Shown: positions 49,620-61,639, counted from the first letter of the stretch. The stretch: DNA of 64,000 nucleotides from Notospermus geniculatus (GCA_002633025.1 NMRB01000049.1:111207-175206), one strand, 5' to 3'. Notes: generated by a model not told the origin, from the sequence alone. Program-made: numbers and translations.

Positions 49620-49830
49620 TGGTTCTTCCGGGATTAGACAGGGTTCGCACGTGCTCTGTGTATGTTCGCGCGCGGGAACCATGCTATGAATTCTCATCAC
49701 GTGACCTACAAGCGTCTCAAATTCTCCCGCTGTCCCTCCGTCATTCAGTCGGCCAGCCGCGTGCGTGTGGTGCGAGCGGGCACCTATCCATCTCCTGCTC
49801 ATCTATCAGCAAGGTGTGAAGACCAGGTAG
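49620..49830 (+). promoter_or_regulatory. Possible promoter / first exon, GC-rich
   Basis: CpG-rich block in an AT-rich setting with TTCGCGCGCGGGAA and an E-box TCACGTGAC (49697-49705), ending at candidate donors (CAAG|GTGTGA and ACCAG|GTAGGC, the latter at 49827). It could be the 5' end of the gene whose possible 3' exons lie at 53282-53827. This is inference from composition only. Confidence 0.25.
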
Positions 49831-50153
49831 GCGTTTCTGCTAATTATACCCAGACCTTGAGATATTGTGGTACGAAAACAAAATGCCTCCTGTACATTTC
49901 TATTATGTGCAGAGTTGGTGGGTCGTCTGCTAGACTATTAAAACTCCATGGTCTGCATTCGTCAAAACTACACTAGGCCAAATTTAGACAGAATTTTACC
50001 ACAGAAACGGTTTTAACCCTTTTCCATCCTGTGTCATAGGCTTATCACGTTTATTGGTTGGTGAAGAGAAGACTAGCCTTGGCCTACTGAAGGAGAGAAC
50101 AACTAAACCAACAAAAGGTTCAGCTATCTGACAACAAGGATAATCCCATTGGG

Positions 50154-50201
50154 TGGTATTCATAAAGCGGTTCTAACAATAGAACCGCTTTATGAATACC
50201 A
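50154..50201. mobile_element. 48-bp palindromic mini-element with 9-bp direct repeats
   Basis: TGGTATTCATAAAGCGGTTC plus TA is followed by a 4-bp loop (ACAA) and its exact reverse complement. The 9-bp CCCATTGGG stands directly on both sides (50145-50153 and 50202-50210), as expected of a target duplication. Its terminal TGGTATTCATAAA is shared with the element at 52836-52994. Confidence 0.85.
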
Positions 50202-50811
50202 CCCATTGGGTCTATGAGTAAATAGGCTTGTCTCAGAGGGTACCATGACCCCCTTGTCCACAGGATCTCCAATTGGTTGTTCAGACATTGGAGTGCAGCC
50301 AATCAGAGTGCTCGAATATCTTGAGGAGCCAATCACAATGCTCCATTTGCCAGGGTGCTTTTTCATTTGTTGGCAATAGAGGTCACTTTTGCAGCACTTT
50401 CCAACCTGAATGTAGGCCGCTCACTCATGTTCCTGGATTCATTCATGGATCAACTACCACTGAGTTATGCCTTGCAATCATTACCTTTGGTAAATAGTTA
50501 ATCAGGGGATTGGCCAAGACTTCTAAAGTCATTGAACTGAATTATTCCAACCTTTAGAACTAACACGCCTGTGTCTCGTCATGGTAAATTGTACATTCTC
50601 CCTAATTATTCATCTTTTAAGGGCAGGAATCCTTCAAAATTTGGATCAACTTCAAAGTCATCCATCACTTATAACCATGCAGTCCACATCTCTGGGATGG
50701 TTGTAATGAGATTTTTTAAACAAAATGATAAAAGAAGCTTGTGTCCATTCCTGTTTTACCATCTGTTGTTGACCTTGTCTGCCAATGACCTTGCATATGT
50801 GACAGAATGAC

Positions 50812-50936
50812 CTGAAATGTCAAGGTCAGGACCTGAAATGTCAAGGTCAGACCTGAAATATCACGGTCAGACCTGAAATGTCAAGGTCAGGGCCTGAAAT
50901 GTCAAGGTCAGGGCCTGAAATGTCAAGGTCAGGACA
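50812..50936. repeat. 20-22 bp tandem array carrying TCAAGGTCA half-sites
   Basis: Six tandem units of CCTGAAATGTCAAGGTCA with 1-4 bp spacers. TCAAGGTCA is exact in five units (starting at 50820, 50841, 50881, 50902, 50923) and one unit reads TCACGGTCA (50861). This nonamer is the consensus half-site for monomeric nuclear receptors (FTZ-F1/SF-1 and ERR). Confidence 0.9.
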
Positions 50937-51150
50937 TACTCTATGAAAAAAGTAGAGATTTCCTTTAATTACAGGTGTTTCATAGCAGCATTCCTCCTCC
51001 CCTACTGTTATCAGGAACTCTATCTTGCTGATGGGTTAATGTGCCTGATAAGAGACAGATTGCAGTTCTTGCCTGTAGAATTTTGATACATTTACCCAAA
51101 GAAATCATGGCTCAGATGGAAATTCTTTGGTTTTCAGTACGAGGGAAGGG

Positions 51151-51158
51151 TATATAAA
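51151..51158 (+). promoter_or_regulatory. TATA-like sequence
   Basis: TATATAAA preceded by a G-rich GGGAAGGG. No initiator or exon downstream is evident, so this may be chance. Confidence 0.15.
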
Positions 51159-52835
51159 CCAGTCCATCTGGTGCAGGTCTAGTTTTAGTATCGCTGGTTG
51201 GACTATGCTGTTTGATTTAGCTTCGCTCCTCTGATATTTCTAAAGAGGAGAATTATGTATTTTCTTAATGGATTCATATGAGGATTTAGGTATGTATAGT
51301 TATCCTCCTGCATTTTCCATTTGAGGAGCACCAAAAATAGATAAGAGAGGATCTATTTTCGGGAGCACCAATATTTTTAAAATAGATGACTGTGCCCTGC
51401 AGCACCGACCTTGGGTTGGCCTAGTCCCTTTAGGAGATGCAAGCTCTGTGTGTTTTGAGCTGGCTCTCGATGGGCAATTCACCATTGTTCAATTTACGGA
51501 AACACCAATGACAGAAAAGATGTTTTCCATCATCATGATTTTCTATGGGCAAGTTTCTATGGCCAACTTTGGCAAGATAACTCTTACATGGGGTGGCACT
51601 TTTGCTGACTTGTTTTGCAAGTGCACCAATCTGTGTCGCCTAAATATAGACTTTTGTCACCACAAAAAATTGGGCCTCTTTTCTCAAAATGGGCCTAAAT
51701 CGTTGACTTGTTTATTTTTGCACCAAGTGAACACATTGAATTCAATACTATGCCTGCGATTATCCTAACCGGCTTCTATTTTTTGTGTAATTCAACATAT
51801 ACTTGGGGAAGAAGGGTACCGGGTACTGGTTTAACCTATTTATTTTGTCTGCATTTATTTGGTTTCATTCAGGAGAATAAAGTAGTCTTATTGAGCTTTA
51901 ACCTGGCTTGGATTCTCCAGAGATAACATGTAATATTGAATTCATTTGCACTTGTTGAATACCCAGTACTGTGAATCCTAATATTGTTAGGCAGCTCTCA
52001 GCAATAGAAAATCTTTTGGTCATGGTTGGGGATTATCTTTCATTTGATGAGCACAGCATTGTCTTCCCCCCTAGTGCTCTCCTCTCATATCCCCTCAAAC
52101 TTGCATGGTATTTCTGCAACATACAATGAAAGATGGCGACCTTCAAAAGTGAGGTTAACCAGGACAGAGACAAAAAAAAACGAGTCTCATCTTTCCAGGA
52201 GGAAGAAAAAAGGGTGAATTTGATATGTTATGGCACGCCAGTCATGCCAGGCCCTTGTGCCAGGCCTAAGGCTGATGTAAACATAAGCCTAAGTTTTATG
52301 TATCATGTGGTAATTGGCCAGGTTTTTGCCTCTATTGTAGACCATCCACCTGGATCAGGATAACACAAGTCATCTTGGCCTCAACCATCCACCTCATTGG
52401 CCTCAACCATACAACTTCGCCATGGATGAACAAATTGCCGTCTCTACAATGTTGGGGGGAGGGGTTGGGGGTATGTTTCAGACCGCCGATGCTATGCCAC
52501 GTTGATGTGATTATTAGACCTCGGAGCAAGAGGCTACTTCTATCCTAAGTGCCTTCAGTTCGCACACGCAACCAGCCATCAGACATCACAAGAAAAAGAT
52601 ACACAGCAATAATTCTTCTGGTGAGGTTACATAAAAAGTTTTGATTCTTGCCAGCTTTTCATCTCTGCTACATTGCCCTGGGCCATGATCATGTGGGGTT
52701 ACGCTTGCTTGGCATTCTTGCACGTTTCTTGCTATACTTAGCCATATAGGCGAATTTCTTCGATGGCAAGTCAAGTTCCCTTTTCATCCCCTCCAACTTC
52801 ACTGAGGGGGTATTTACATCTCCTGTAACCTTGGG

Positions 52836-52994
52836 TGGTATTCATAAAAGTTAGCAAATGCTTTTAAGCGAGGTCCAATGTAAATGTACCACAAAACATT
52901 ATGTAAAAGCATTTGCTAGCTTTTATGAATACCAGCCAGTGTACCCTACCACAAAACATTAAGTAAAAGCATTTGCTAGCTTTTATGAATACCG
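52836..52994. mobile_element. Inverted-repeat element with duplicated right arm
   Basis: The left arm TGGTATTCATAAAAGTTAGC and AAATGCTTTTA is reverse-complemented at 52903-52933. That right arm plus ~29 bp of neighbouring sequence (ACCACAAAACATTA) is then repeated 60 bp further on, ending at about 52994. The terminus matches that of the 48-bp element at 50154. Confidence 0.8.
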
Positions 52995-53281
52995 GTACCA
53001 GCCCTTGTCCCTCACCGTTTCTCAAACTATTGGTTGTCAGTTCAGGATAGGCTACCTCGTTGCTGATGGTAGTTCATTCAATTTCATATTGTAGTTTGGA
53101 ATCAAACTATTTCATATTGCTTCCTCACATCTACATTGTTGTAGCGAGAGTGGAGAACCACTGTTTACCTCAGGGTGTTCTTTCATACCCCATCTTCAAG
53201 TCGCATTGAATTCCCAAGTTAGTGTAGGCCGGTATGACAGATTGCAAAAAGTGGTGAAATTCATGTTTTCTCCAACAACAG

Positions 53282-53827
53282 GTATTTGTAGCCCGGGGGT
53301 TGTGAGGATCAGAAACTCAGTGCTTATCATCGCCCACTTGTACATTACTTTTCTACTGTGTATCATGCAGTTAGAGTTGAGTTATCAAATGTTGCTGGTG
53401 TAAGTGAGAAGAACCATCTGTTCTTGAAGTTGCCCTGTAGTTAGGCCTAGACCTGTACAAGGTTTCCTTGGAATGTTTCCCAGAGGTATCACACCAACTT
53501 TACTCGAGCGATTAGTGGCTGTTACAACCTCCTAGGGTCTGGAATATAAAGATGTCAGCTCCGACACAATAGGTTGGTATGGTAACATTTTATCCTATAT
53601 TCAGTCTCGAATTTTTTTACTCTGGTTTTTAGTGTTATATCTATGAGAGTGGTTGCTGTTATTAACTTGTGATTTGATGGAACAGGAATTGCTGCAGTGA
53701 CCAAGGAGCTAAAGCAAACCATCCAGAGGATTATCAGGGATTCACCAGCACAAACCTCAGGGCAGTGCGCATGGGATGGGAGGGGTATGACGACATCAGT
53801 GAGGATGATTCAGAGAGCCTTATGTAA
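53282..53827 (+). CDS. Possible 3' exons of an unrecognised membrane-protein gene
   Basis: Two candidate exons. 53282-53399 follows the acceptor CCAACAACAG and ends at GTAAGT; 53698-53827 follows TTGCTGCAG. The first ends with two bases of a codon and the second supplies the third, so they join in phase and end at TAA (53825-53827). The first encodes a hydrophobic stretch, VLIIAHLYITFLLCIM, that could span a membrane. The second encodes a hydrophilic acidic tail with EDYQGF (a YxxΦ-type sorting signal) and SEDDSESLM at the C terminus. I do not recognise the family, and no convincing upstream exons were found. The second exon is the more credible of the two. Confidence 0.33.
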
Positions 53828-54799
53828 CATAGCAGATCCACACCACATCGACATCAACCTGATTAAGAACACCACAAAGGGATAAAGAACCAGTCTTCTA
53901 CATGCCCATCAGTCTCATGGGACTTTGTGAATTTCTCAATAGGTTCCCTGACTCCACCTGATGTTAATTGGTGACTAGCCAAGCCGTGGAAGCCTCAGTG
54001 CTCAGTAACCTTGCAGAGATTTGAAAAGATTCCACTCCCACTGTGTTCATCTTTCACTCCAAACATTCTTGTTCTTTTTCGATTTCACCATTCACTGATC
54101 AATTTCCTACTTTTGATGTTTTCAGAATGAAGACAAAGGCACCAAGATTATGAATCAAACTTTCGCACCAAGTGGAAATATGAAGTTCACAAGGTAAAAT
54201 CACTAATTCTGATTAGTATTTTGGGGATACCGGTACCAAATTTTAGTTTTTGAATAGGCCTGAAAGAACTTGGCTCAAAATGTAGGTACATGTATTCGGA
54301 AAGTGTGAAACGACACTTGTGTGCTTTACCTACATTTTGGATGCTTTGGGTTTGCAAGCTTCACAAACTTTAGGATATGTTACAGAAAAATAGCTATTTT
54401 CACTCACTGAACTGGTCTAAGTGACTCTTGCAAGTGAAGCAAATGTTAGTTCATCACCTGAGAAAGCACAGAGTGCCCCTGCTGCTGCAGTTTTACCTGA
54501 ACCAAAGCAGGCTACCACTGACAGGCTATTCCCTGTGGTCTTTTGCTGCTAGGAGCATCTTTCAAGAGCCTCTATTTTTGCCGCTGTAGTTTGTTATACC
54601 TAACTAGCCATCACTCAGTGGCCAATATGCACTTGGCAAAAAACCACCACTCTGTTGGTATTGGCTTTGAGTTACTGCAGGCAAAGGCAAAAGGTCAGGC
54701 TTCTTCTAAAGGTTTCTGCATTCTCCTGGTTCATTAAAGCATTCTGAATGCATTAACTCGGAGGATTTTGATATAGGCCTAAGACTTCGCTGTGAAGTG

Positions 54800-55132
54800 C
54801 ACTGTTAGAAATTATTAATTTTACAGTAGTAATTTTGCAGTAATTTTACAGAAAGTGCCTGCAGCAGAGTCCCCAGCACTTTCTGTAAATTTACATAATT
54901 TTTTAATGGTATGATTCATGTTTTCCTGTATTGGTTGGATTCCATTGGACATCCAATTATGATGCCTTCTGAGATCAGTATGAAAATATAATTTGGTCAG
55001 CCTCCAGTCAAGTCTCTCTTAACATTTATTTAAGTCTGTAGTTTTACAGATCACTCTGTAATTTTACAGATCCAGTCCTGGGGACTCTGCTGCACAGATT
55101 TTCTGTAAAATCTTCTATTATTTCTAACAGTG
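54800..55132. mobile_element. MITE, 333 bp, TIR CACTGTTAGAAAT
   Basis: The left end CACTGTTAGAAATTATTA is answered by ATTATTTCTAACAGTG at the right end. A second inner inverted pair is GCAGCAGAGTCCCCAG / CTGGGGACTCTGCTG. TTTTACAG words repeat near both ends. Confidence 0.8.
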
Positions 55133-55411
55133 TGGGGATGTTCAGATCAATTCTGAGATAGCACTGCATAGTCATGAAAGAATCCTAAAAGATTCTGTTC
55201 ACCGGATGGAAATCGGGGCATTTCATGTTTTATGGGACACCCTGTCATTCTCATTAGCGTTATAAACCAAACATCTCATCAGGGAAGGCCCCAGTTCCAG
55301 TAATGTCTCTCTAATGAGGATATTCCTTACTAATTAAAGAGAGTAATTTCCTCAATTTAGGCTAAAATATCAATCAAGATGTGTAATGTTTTCATCAACA
55401 TACACCACTGG

Positions 55412-55580
55412 AACCCCTCCATTGAGGACACCTTTAGGACTGCCTGATGCTGTCCTCAATTGTGTGGTGTCCTCAATACAGAGGTCAAAATGAGCCGATG
55501 TGACCATGGGGACTGAACTCTCCTGTTCTTAATAGAGAGGTGTCCTCCTAGCAGGGGTGTCCATTAGGGAGGTTCTGTAC
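55412..55580. mobile_element. Copy of the CAGTGGAACCTC MITE family
   Basis: Begins CACTGGAACCCCTCCATTGA, contains TTAATAGAGAGGTGTCCTCC and ends GGGAGGTTCTGTACTGTGG, colinear with 47558-47739. Confidence 0.8.
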
Positions 55581-56315
55581 TGTGGATCAAGTCATAAGCA
55601 TCACTGACTGTACTAGGATTTCTTTTATAGCAAGCTTCTCCTTTGGACTTCACCAATGACTTTCTGACTCTAGAGCAATCTGTGCCTTGGGCCCTGCATC
55701 AAATCTGAGTGCAAGCAAAAATAGATATTTTTGGTGAAAGTGATCTGTTATTGATACTTGGAGAAAGTTCTTATACCGGTACAATCAGTCTTAATGATTT
55801 ACCTGTACCGGTAATTAAACAAAAACATCTCCGCCCTTTTCGGGCACTTGCATCTGTATGCAGCCATCTTCTAATTATTATTCTGCAGTTCGGCTGCTCA
55901 TCTTATAATCTTAAGTCGCAATAAAAGTCACTCTGTGGCCATTTCATGTCTACATCTGTTTTGCTTGGTTAACTCCCTATCATTTCATCAACCCAGGAGG
56001 GGCACCACAAAGGAGATTTCTGTCAGGTTTCCCTGGAAGAAATCCTTTTGTGGACCCCTCAAAGGGCCGTTGTCCTCTATAGGGCCACACAAAGGGCCCT
56101 TGTTCTTCAGTTCCGGGTAATCACATGTGTTTAATTGGTCTGCATACACCACCTGGGGTTCTGTAACTGTTAAGGCTAATTATGCATTGACTCCCTGAGT
56201 GTTTGGCCCTAACAGCCAATCACGGTGCGGTTTGACCAAACTCTCAGGCCCTGGGCTCCAGGGGGGTCATCATTCAATTTATAACTTCCATCCAAGCAAG
56301 ACCCTAAACTTTTTG

Positions 56316-56464
56316 NNNNNNNNNNNNNNNNNNNNNNNNNNNNNNNNNNNNNNNNNNNNNNNNNNNNNNNNNNNNNNNNNNNNNNNNNNNNNNNNNNNNN
56401 NNNNNNNNNNNNNNNNNNNNNNNNNNNNNNNNNNNNNNNNNNNNNNNNNNNNNNNNNNNNNNNN
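56316..56464. other. Assembly gap (149 N)
   Basis: Run of undetermined bases in repeat-rich intergenic sequence. Confidence 0.99.
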
Positions 56465-59375
56465 TATTGCTGACACACTCTACAGTGATGCACACTGCAG
56501 AGAAATCGTGCAAAATGTTGTGTTTTATTGATAAACCCTGTACAAAGTAGCAGTGTCGCCATCTAGTGCTAACTTGATGACTCATGCACAGACATGTGCT
56601 CTCAGCTCTGCATACATTAGTGACCATGGTGACACTGGAGTGGCCCAGTTTTCGCGCCAAAAGATCGTTGATGACCAATGCGGCTATGAAGTGAGATAAG
56701 TTATTTAAGTAAATATCTCCTGACTGGAAGACATCTAGCAAACAAATTTGATATGACTGGAAAGTGCATTCTTTCTACATGACAGCCAAATAGATTGTAC
56801 AGGAATTCAGTCAGGGGTTTGAGAGAAATGGACTTGGAAACATAACAACCTATGTCAGATGAAAATGTTGAAGTCGGGACACTTGCAGCATTTGACGATC
56901 TTCAGCTGGCGTATAAAGTTTCTCTGAGCTGAAACATTTATTCGCAGTCAACTAAGGAAGGAATACACTCGCTCAGAGATAAAAGTAGTCGCAAAATAAG
57001 AGAAGACGACGATCGCGCACATGCGACAAGGAAAGATTCTTCGGGCGCATCTGCGAATTTATGATCGCAAATGCGACCAATTTGGTCGCAACTTTGAGCC
57101 CTGAATGAGTAGGGTGAAGCAAGTATGAGGACATATTGTTCTTGCCTAGGCCCATGTTGGGCATTACCCCTTGACCTCTAGTTTGATAATTCTATATAGG
57201 CTTGTTGTCAAAACTTTCAAGCTGTTGTGGTGGGGTAAGGAGCCACAGCTGAAGATGTTGTGCCAGGTTCTTACCAGTAGTAGGGCCTACAGGTGTAATA
57301 GAATGTAATGTCCCCCGATATGTGATGTCCCCCAACGATACATTTACAGATTAAGCGGCACCATTGAATAGGACTATATTAGAAACACACCACGAGCCTA
57401 ATCCTGTGACAAACAATGCAGGGGGACACAAGAAAGATGGTGGCATCCGATTCTATCACACCTGTACCGTAAACAAGCTATTTTTGCATCATGGCATGCA
57501 TGGGTACCAAATGGCAAAACCTTGTATGTGGTACTGGTATGTTAAAGAGCTGAAGTAGGCCTTGACTAAGTGGGATACAACAGCCATCGAGGCGTTCTTG
57601 AACAAAGGCTTGTTGTTGAACAGTAGGCCTATGTTTCATTGCTTCCACACTGGCCAACTCAAGGTCCAACTATACTGCTGAGATGGTCCCTTGCCGATAT
57701 GCTTAATGTAGAGCCGTGCTCCATAAACAGTGATTATATCAATGGTGCCTGCAGGAATGTCACCATTCTCTGACTAACAAACCCGGGACATGACAATTTG
57801 TGGATGTAGATACGTGGATTTATGTGGGCAGGATGATATAAAAAGTGATCCTTCAAACTGTGTTGATATTGTCAGTTGATTGTTCTGAGCAACTGACTAC
57901 CGTACTTTAAAATCTTATGTAAAGAACCACACTTCGGCTGAAAGTTGTCAACTAAAGGTAAGGCTGTTGAATATTCTAGGCCAAGTGGTAGGGCCTATAC
58001 AATACTGTAGGCCTAGTGTAGTGTCGAAGGCCTAGCTTACTTCATATTGGCAGGGTAGGCCAATTGGATTTTGCTGTGGTACTGGAGTTATCTCTCGCTT
58101 TACTAAATGGCAAGCAATTGTGATGATATGAAAGAGCCAGAGTAAGAGTTGAAATCTCTTTGGGAACTCTGCAAGGAGGGCACTTATACAGGACACCAGA
58201 ATTCAGACACATCGGTCATTTCTATCAATTTTGATCCCTGGAATCAGGACACACCTTGATTAAGAACACCATCAGCCATATCCTTAATCATTCAATAGTA
58301 ACGTTCCACTGGTACAATCATTTTGCCGTCATAACTGCTAAATTTATATTGATGAGTTCACATCATGGATTCTGCTAATTGCTCAATGAACAATCAAGTC
58401 AGCTCTCTTCTAATTACATGGTTTTTGATTGGGTTTTGCTTAAAGGGACCACCAACTAAATCCTGTTGCATATTTCACTGGCCCAAGGACTGTAGTTTAT
58501 CCTTGGAAACTTCGATTCCTGGTGACCAAAAAGTCAGAACAGAGTGGAGTTATTCAGCAATTGATTAGCCAATGTCACAGGAAATAAGTACGGTAGGCCT
58601 ATGTCCCTTCAGTCCAAATCAATCAAAAAAGATATTTGACCTCATGCAAGCCAATTTTGGATGGAATGATGGGAATGAATGGTGAATGAGCAAATACTTC
58701 CATTTAATTCCAAAATCATCTGTTCAAAATAAGTGGGCTTGCCCTAAATACTCGATCATTGTTACTGTTTTTTTTACCTTGCCATTTGACCTCAGAGATA
58801 TTTTCGAAGGTCATATTTGATTTGTTTGCATGATTCCTGTTTCCACCCTTTGTGATATGGCATCTGCTTGGACATTCGTTTCTCATCTGACTGCAGCTCA
58901 TCTCAGTGTCTTTGCCTCAAATGATGGAGGGTGAGCCTCAGAGTTTCTCCCGTCAGAGGAATGCTGCTCATATTGTCCTGGTGAGGATCCACAGCTGAGT
59001 GGCATTTGCAGTGAAGTGCGTTGCCTGAGAAGAGTCTGATTCTGTTGTTGGATGACATGTTGGTCCAGGAGTCAATCAATTTGCCTCTCTCAGCAGCATC
59101 TGAAAGTAGTGTCATTATGTGCTGCAGATCAGTTAGGTTCTAACTTCTTGCCTTCTCCTGCATTAGAAGCAGGAATCCTTATCTTGCTGTTACCTCCCAG
59201 CTTGCCATCAAGTTCAGTGGAATTTCAGCGTTCATTAGCACTGTTTACAGATGATTATGGTCTCGGCAGTCTGTCTTTCTCCTGAGTTTTAGCAGAAACT
59301 TCAGAATGGTCCATCTGCCTTTCCAGCACTCAAAATGAATGGTATTCTGGGCCTGAAATCAAGAATGTGATCAGT
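56465..59375. other. Intergenic, no supported gene
   Basis: Contains a rough inverted repeat around 56968-57111 built from GTCGCAAA/TTTGGTCGC words, and a degenerate family repeat near 58165-58305. Open frames are short and unrecognised. Confidence 0.55.
58165..58305. repeat. Degenerate copy of the CAGTGGAACCTC/GGTGTCC repeat family
   Basis: GGACACACCTTGATTAAGAA and GTAACGTTCCACTG resemble the family interior and right terminus; the rest is diverged. Confidence 0.4.
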
Positions 59376-59624
59376 AAAGGGCTCCGCACACTGGCGACTA
59401 AAATGGGGGCGACTACCGATGCGACTACTACGTCGCCTGCCGTAATTACCTTTGCGGTCGATCAATGATGTCATCCACGACATCACTGATCTTCCAAAGA
59501 AGCATTTGTCGCAAACAAGTCAACAAAAACTTAAAAATCTGAAAAATGTTCAGTCGCCTCTGTGGTCGCAAGGGCGGTCGCCTACAAAATCGCTCGAAAA
59601 AATCGCTAGTGTGCGGAGCCCTTT
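59376..59624. mobile_element. MITE, 249 bp, TIR AAAGGGCTCCGCACACTGGC
   Basis: The left end AAAGGGCTCCGCACACTGGC and the right end GCTAGTGTGCGGAGCCCTTT are inverted copies with one difference, flanked by TA on both sides. The interior is rich in GTCGC/GCGAC words. No coding capacity. Confidence 0.9.
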
Positions 59625-61639
59625 AGAAGCGTGGGCCGGGTATGCCTTATGTTGTTGCTCTTTACATTTTTCACAGCCCTTCACCATAATACCAAAATCT
59701 TCACCCTGTGATCCCAGATGAATAGAACAATAGGGTCACAGGAAGGGCAAATAGTCTTTAAATCATTATACATTGGTGTGAAGTACCAGGCAGAACTCTT
59801 ACAAGCTTAATGACAGATTACAAAGGTCTCCCCATTGGTTCAGATCATTTCAATACAATAACATGTGAACCAATGTTCCTGTGATTCGTAAAAGTTGATA
59901 AACATCTGTATGACAGCTAATTCTGAATGCACTGTCACATTTGTATGTAAATAACAAATGAATATCCAGAAAAAGCCACCTATAGGTCACAAGGCATGTG
60001 TTTCGTGACAAATTTTGTTTGCTGATGCATTTTTCTCCATAAAAGTTGTTTAATTGAGGCAAACAACCGCATGACCACTCAAAATTGCCTTTACTCGGAT
60101 CAGAAAACCGTTTGATTTGAGTCAGTGACTTCTTGATGTGAGACATTCAATCAACAGAAGTTTCCACAAGATTAAGGCCCACTTAAGGCCTAAGTACTAT
60201 TGACATAAACGAGGGACATATCCGAAAAGTTATACGTACAATACATCATGAGAACTATTCTCAAAGTTCACCACCGTCTTAGAAATTCATTGGGAAAAAT
60301 TTCATCGTTGGCTGCACTTGGTGATTGTATTGAAATTCTCGAATCTGAATGATCAAATAACTCTCCCAATGGACGGGGAGAGATTTCTGGGCATGGCCTA
60401 CTTTGTTTTTCTTTTTGTCGCCACATTTTGAATTACATTGCTTATTCCGAACTTGCACGTCCAGGTCTGCCAATTCGGTCTACATTTTGTCGCGTAAATC
60501 ATGGATGTATTTGTCGCAGTCGTTCTTCTTTCATTTCCTTGAATGACTGAGGACACGATGAGGTCATGCATGCGAAGTCGTTTTGTGGCAAATTGAAAAA
60601 ATCTGTGTCGGGATATTGATGCACGTTTGGCTTATTTGGGTGATATTTGCATATGAACAATAAAAATGATCGAGATTTATAAATAATGTATGTATCTCTG
60701 ATTGAATCTCACAGAAGAATCCCCTACATATGAAAACATTCCTAGAGTCCTTTTCGGGTGAATATGTCCGGTCAAAGGACTATCAAAGTGAGGTCAGTGG
60801 TTGTATTATCAAACAATTTAGTTGACAACCATAACTTGTAGGCTATTCACTCTCCATCAAGTCAGATTGGTACAGTGGAAATCCAAAGTAATGTCAGTCA
60901 GCCCCATTATTTGGGAGTTGATCCACCACCAGGAAAATGCTGTCAAGTCCAGTTTCCCCATATCGCAATCTGACATTTTAATATTTCCTGCAGAAAGAGG
61001 CCTCCTTTCCGGTATTGGCTGTGTAGGAGTAGACAAACAGCCTGTGTAACTTATGATAACCTACTCAGATCAATGTAAGCCTATGTGCTGGAAAGGCTAC
61101 TTCTTAGATGAACTTAAAGGGGAGTCACCCCTGGTATATTTCGGCAACCACAATTTCTGGTAGAAATGCCACTTGGAATGTGGCATACATATTCAAACAT
61201 ACTTAAAACAAATTTGTCTCCTCAAATTTTCACATCGTTGATGCGATAACTTCCGAGATGTTCCCTTTGATAATTTCCGGTGTGTTCTTGATAGATGACT
61301 CACGAGGTTACCAAGGCATTCTGGGTCGAATGTCAGCTATGTGATGTCCAACAGTTCAGTGTTGGACACCTGTTCGTTGATAATTATGTCCACCTGGTGA
61401 CTGAGGTGAGAATTGGTAAACCTTTTAATTAGGTCAATGATTGTACTTTCCTGAAATGTCTTCTCTTATCTGCAAGGTCCATACAAGAGGACATTTGGCG
61501 TGAAGAAGGAAATCAGGTCAGCCTGAGGTCTCTTCTATTATTGTGGACAAAACAAGACTGAATCTTTGCTCATGGTTGCTTTCCTGCAGGGCTGTTATTT
61601 CTGACTAGCATATTCTACCCGTGGGCTGTATGGAGGAGT
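59625..61639. other. Intergenic, no supported gene
   Basis: No repeat or coding exon stands out. A 37-codon frame from the ATG at 61294 ends in a GTGAGA donor but is not recognisable. Confidence 0.5.

Larger units (their letters stand above)
49831..53281. other. Repeat-rich stretch without supported exon
   Basis: Contains a 48-bp palindromic insertion (50154-50201), CCAAT words in two similar GAGCCAATCA-type contexts (about 50295-50340), the TCAAGGTCA array (50812-50936), a TATATAAA at 51151-51158 and an inverted-repeat element (52836-52994). No coding exon is convincing. Confidence 0.55.
53828..56315. other. Intergenic or 3' UTR stretch with repeats
   Basis: Holds a MITE (54800-55132) and a family repeat (55412-55580). 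One exon-like segment (54127-54195) has good splice signals but no recognised product. No gene is supported. Confidence 0.55.

Noticed and set aside
54127-54195. Exon-like segment between TTTTCAG and GTAAAA, frame NEDKGTKIMNQTFAPSGNMK
   Set aside because: It follows the stop of the candidate gene at 53827, does not join in phase to any nearby exon, and is not recognisable.
61294-61407. 37-codon frame starting at ATG and ending at a GTGAGA donor
   Set aside because: Too short, not recognisable, and no convincing next exon in phase.
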